Part shown: piece after piece, positions 42,021-42,155 of the stretch
How positions within the stretch are numbered: position 1 is the stretch's first letter
Layout: each line of letters starts with the position of its first letter
Source: Pseudomonas sp. PIC25
GTDB lineage: Bacteria > Pseudomonadota > Gammaproteobacteria > Pseudomonadales > Pseudomonadaceae
DNA length: 42,155 nucleotides
Assembly: GCF_002286785.1 (NCBI RefSeq)
Contig: NZ_MUJY01000072.1
Span: forward strand, 1-42,155
Reading direction: 5' to 3'
Notes under the pieces: model-generated
The model's input: only the letters and a program-made list of their open reading frames with translations
Told to the model about the DNA's origin: nothing
Database searches by the model: none
Made by a program: the position numbers and the translations under genes

Positions 42021-42083
42021 ACGAAGGTAGCGACCAATAAGAAAGCCGGCCCTGAGGCCTAATGCTGTTCACTTAAGCATTTG

Positions 42084-42098
42084 AGCCCCGGCGGGGCT
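42084..42098. other. Small GC hairpin before the final terminator
   Basis: AGCCCC-GGC-GGGGCT is a perfect six-pair stem without a T-run. It lies 7 bp before the strong terminator and may add to it. Confidence 0.4.
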
Positions 42099-42104
42099 TC
42101 CCCG

Positions 42105-42140
42105 AAAATCCGATGCCAGGTCTCTGGCATCGGATTTTTT
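42105..42140. terminator. Strong bidirectional terminator at the right end
   Basis: AAAATCCGATGCCAG pairs over 15 bases with CTGGCATCGGATTTT around GTCT. Six Ts end the plus strand and four the minus strand. It would stop lptA and a convergent gene to the right, probably gyrB. Confidence 0.93.
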
Positions 42141-42155
42141 ATGTCTCTCCAACAG

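Noticed and set aside
42021-42104. Insertion-sequence end near CTGTTCACTTAAG
   Set aside because: A similar GGCTGTTCA occurs at about 17947, but the match is too short and there are no terminal repeats or transposase.

Overview
The window is a GC-rich (about 65%) piece of a Pseudomonas chromosome. From roughly 13.7 kb to the right end the gene order is, in inverted orientation, what I recall for the dnaA-gyrB-proximal arm of P. aeruginosa: acyltransferase (HdtS/LptA), gmhB, glyS, glyQ, tag, htrB-type acyltransferase, PilZ, yhhQ, a TPR protein, trkA, rsmB, fmt, def, tsaP, dprA, tsaC, qor, hemF, aroE, a SulP transporter, a choline-sulfatase with its LysR regulator, trpA, trpB and trpI. I place the species in Pseudomonas sensu lato but cannot name it. 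The next gene off the right edge is probably gyrB.

Region 1 (1-6.9 kb) is accessory or variable. It holds the N-terminal part of a secreted RHS/YD-repeat protein running off the left edge, a lipoprotein zinc aminopeptidase, two tandem paralogous small lipoproteins, a CPA1/NhaP-type cation:proton antiporter with two abutting perfect hairpins in its leader, a luciferase-like monooxygenase, a DUF1161 protein, a dodecin and a KTSC protein.

Region 2 (6.6-13.7 kb) is a glycan module. A tightly packed minus-strand operon encodes a glycosyltransferase, UDP-galactopyranose mutase (Glf), a GH1-like glycosidase, an ABC exporter and the KTSC protein. It diverges from galE across a 403-bp region. GalE (UDP-Gal), Glf (UDP-Galf), the transferase and the exporter together look like a dedicated galactofuranose-glycoconjugate pathway. 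This is the best candidate here for an undescribed system.

Region 3 (13.7-19.1 kb) is tryptophan synthesis. The usual divergent trpI/trpBA pair is separated by a DUF3060 gene, with a similar TrpI-operator-like motif left on each side. trpBA is followed by a YaeR-type VOC protein, a DUF883/ElaB-type membrane protein and a Rossmann-fold protein.

Region 4 (19-24.3 kb) is a choline-O-sulfate module: LysR regulator, choline-sulfatase BetC, an orphan choline-binding protein and a SulP transporter. BetC would release choline and sulfate, and the flanking genes would handle those products.

Region 5 (24.3-42.1 kb) is core housekeeping: shikimate and haem synthesis with an Anr-type box before hemF, tRNA t6A synthesis, DNA uptake, type IV pilus assembly, the def-fmt-rsmB-trkA cluster, a preQ1-I riboswitch-controlled yhhQ, c-di-GMP and lipid A functions, DNA repair, glycyl-tRNA synthetase, heptose synthesis and phospholipid acylation. 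It ends with a strong bidirectional terminator. I see no tRNA, rRNA, CRISPR array or insertion sequence.
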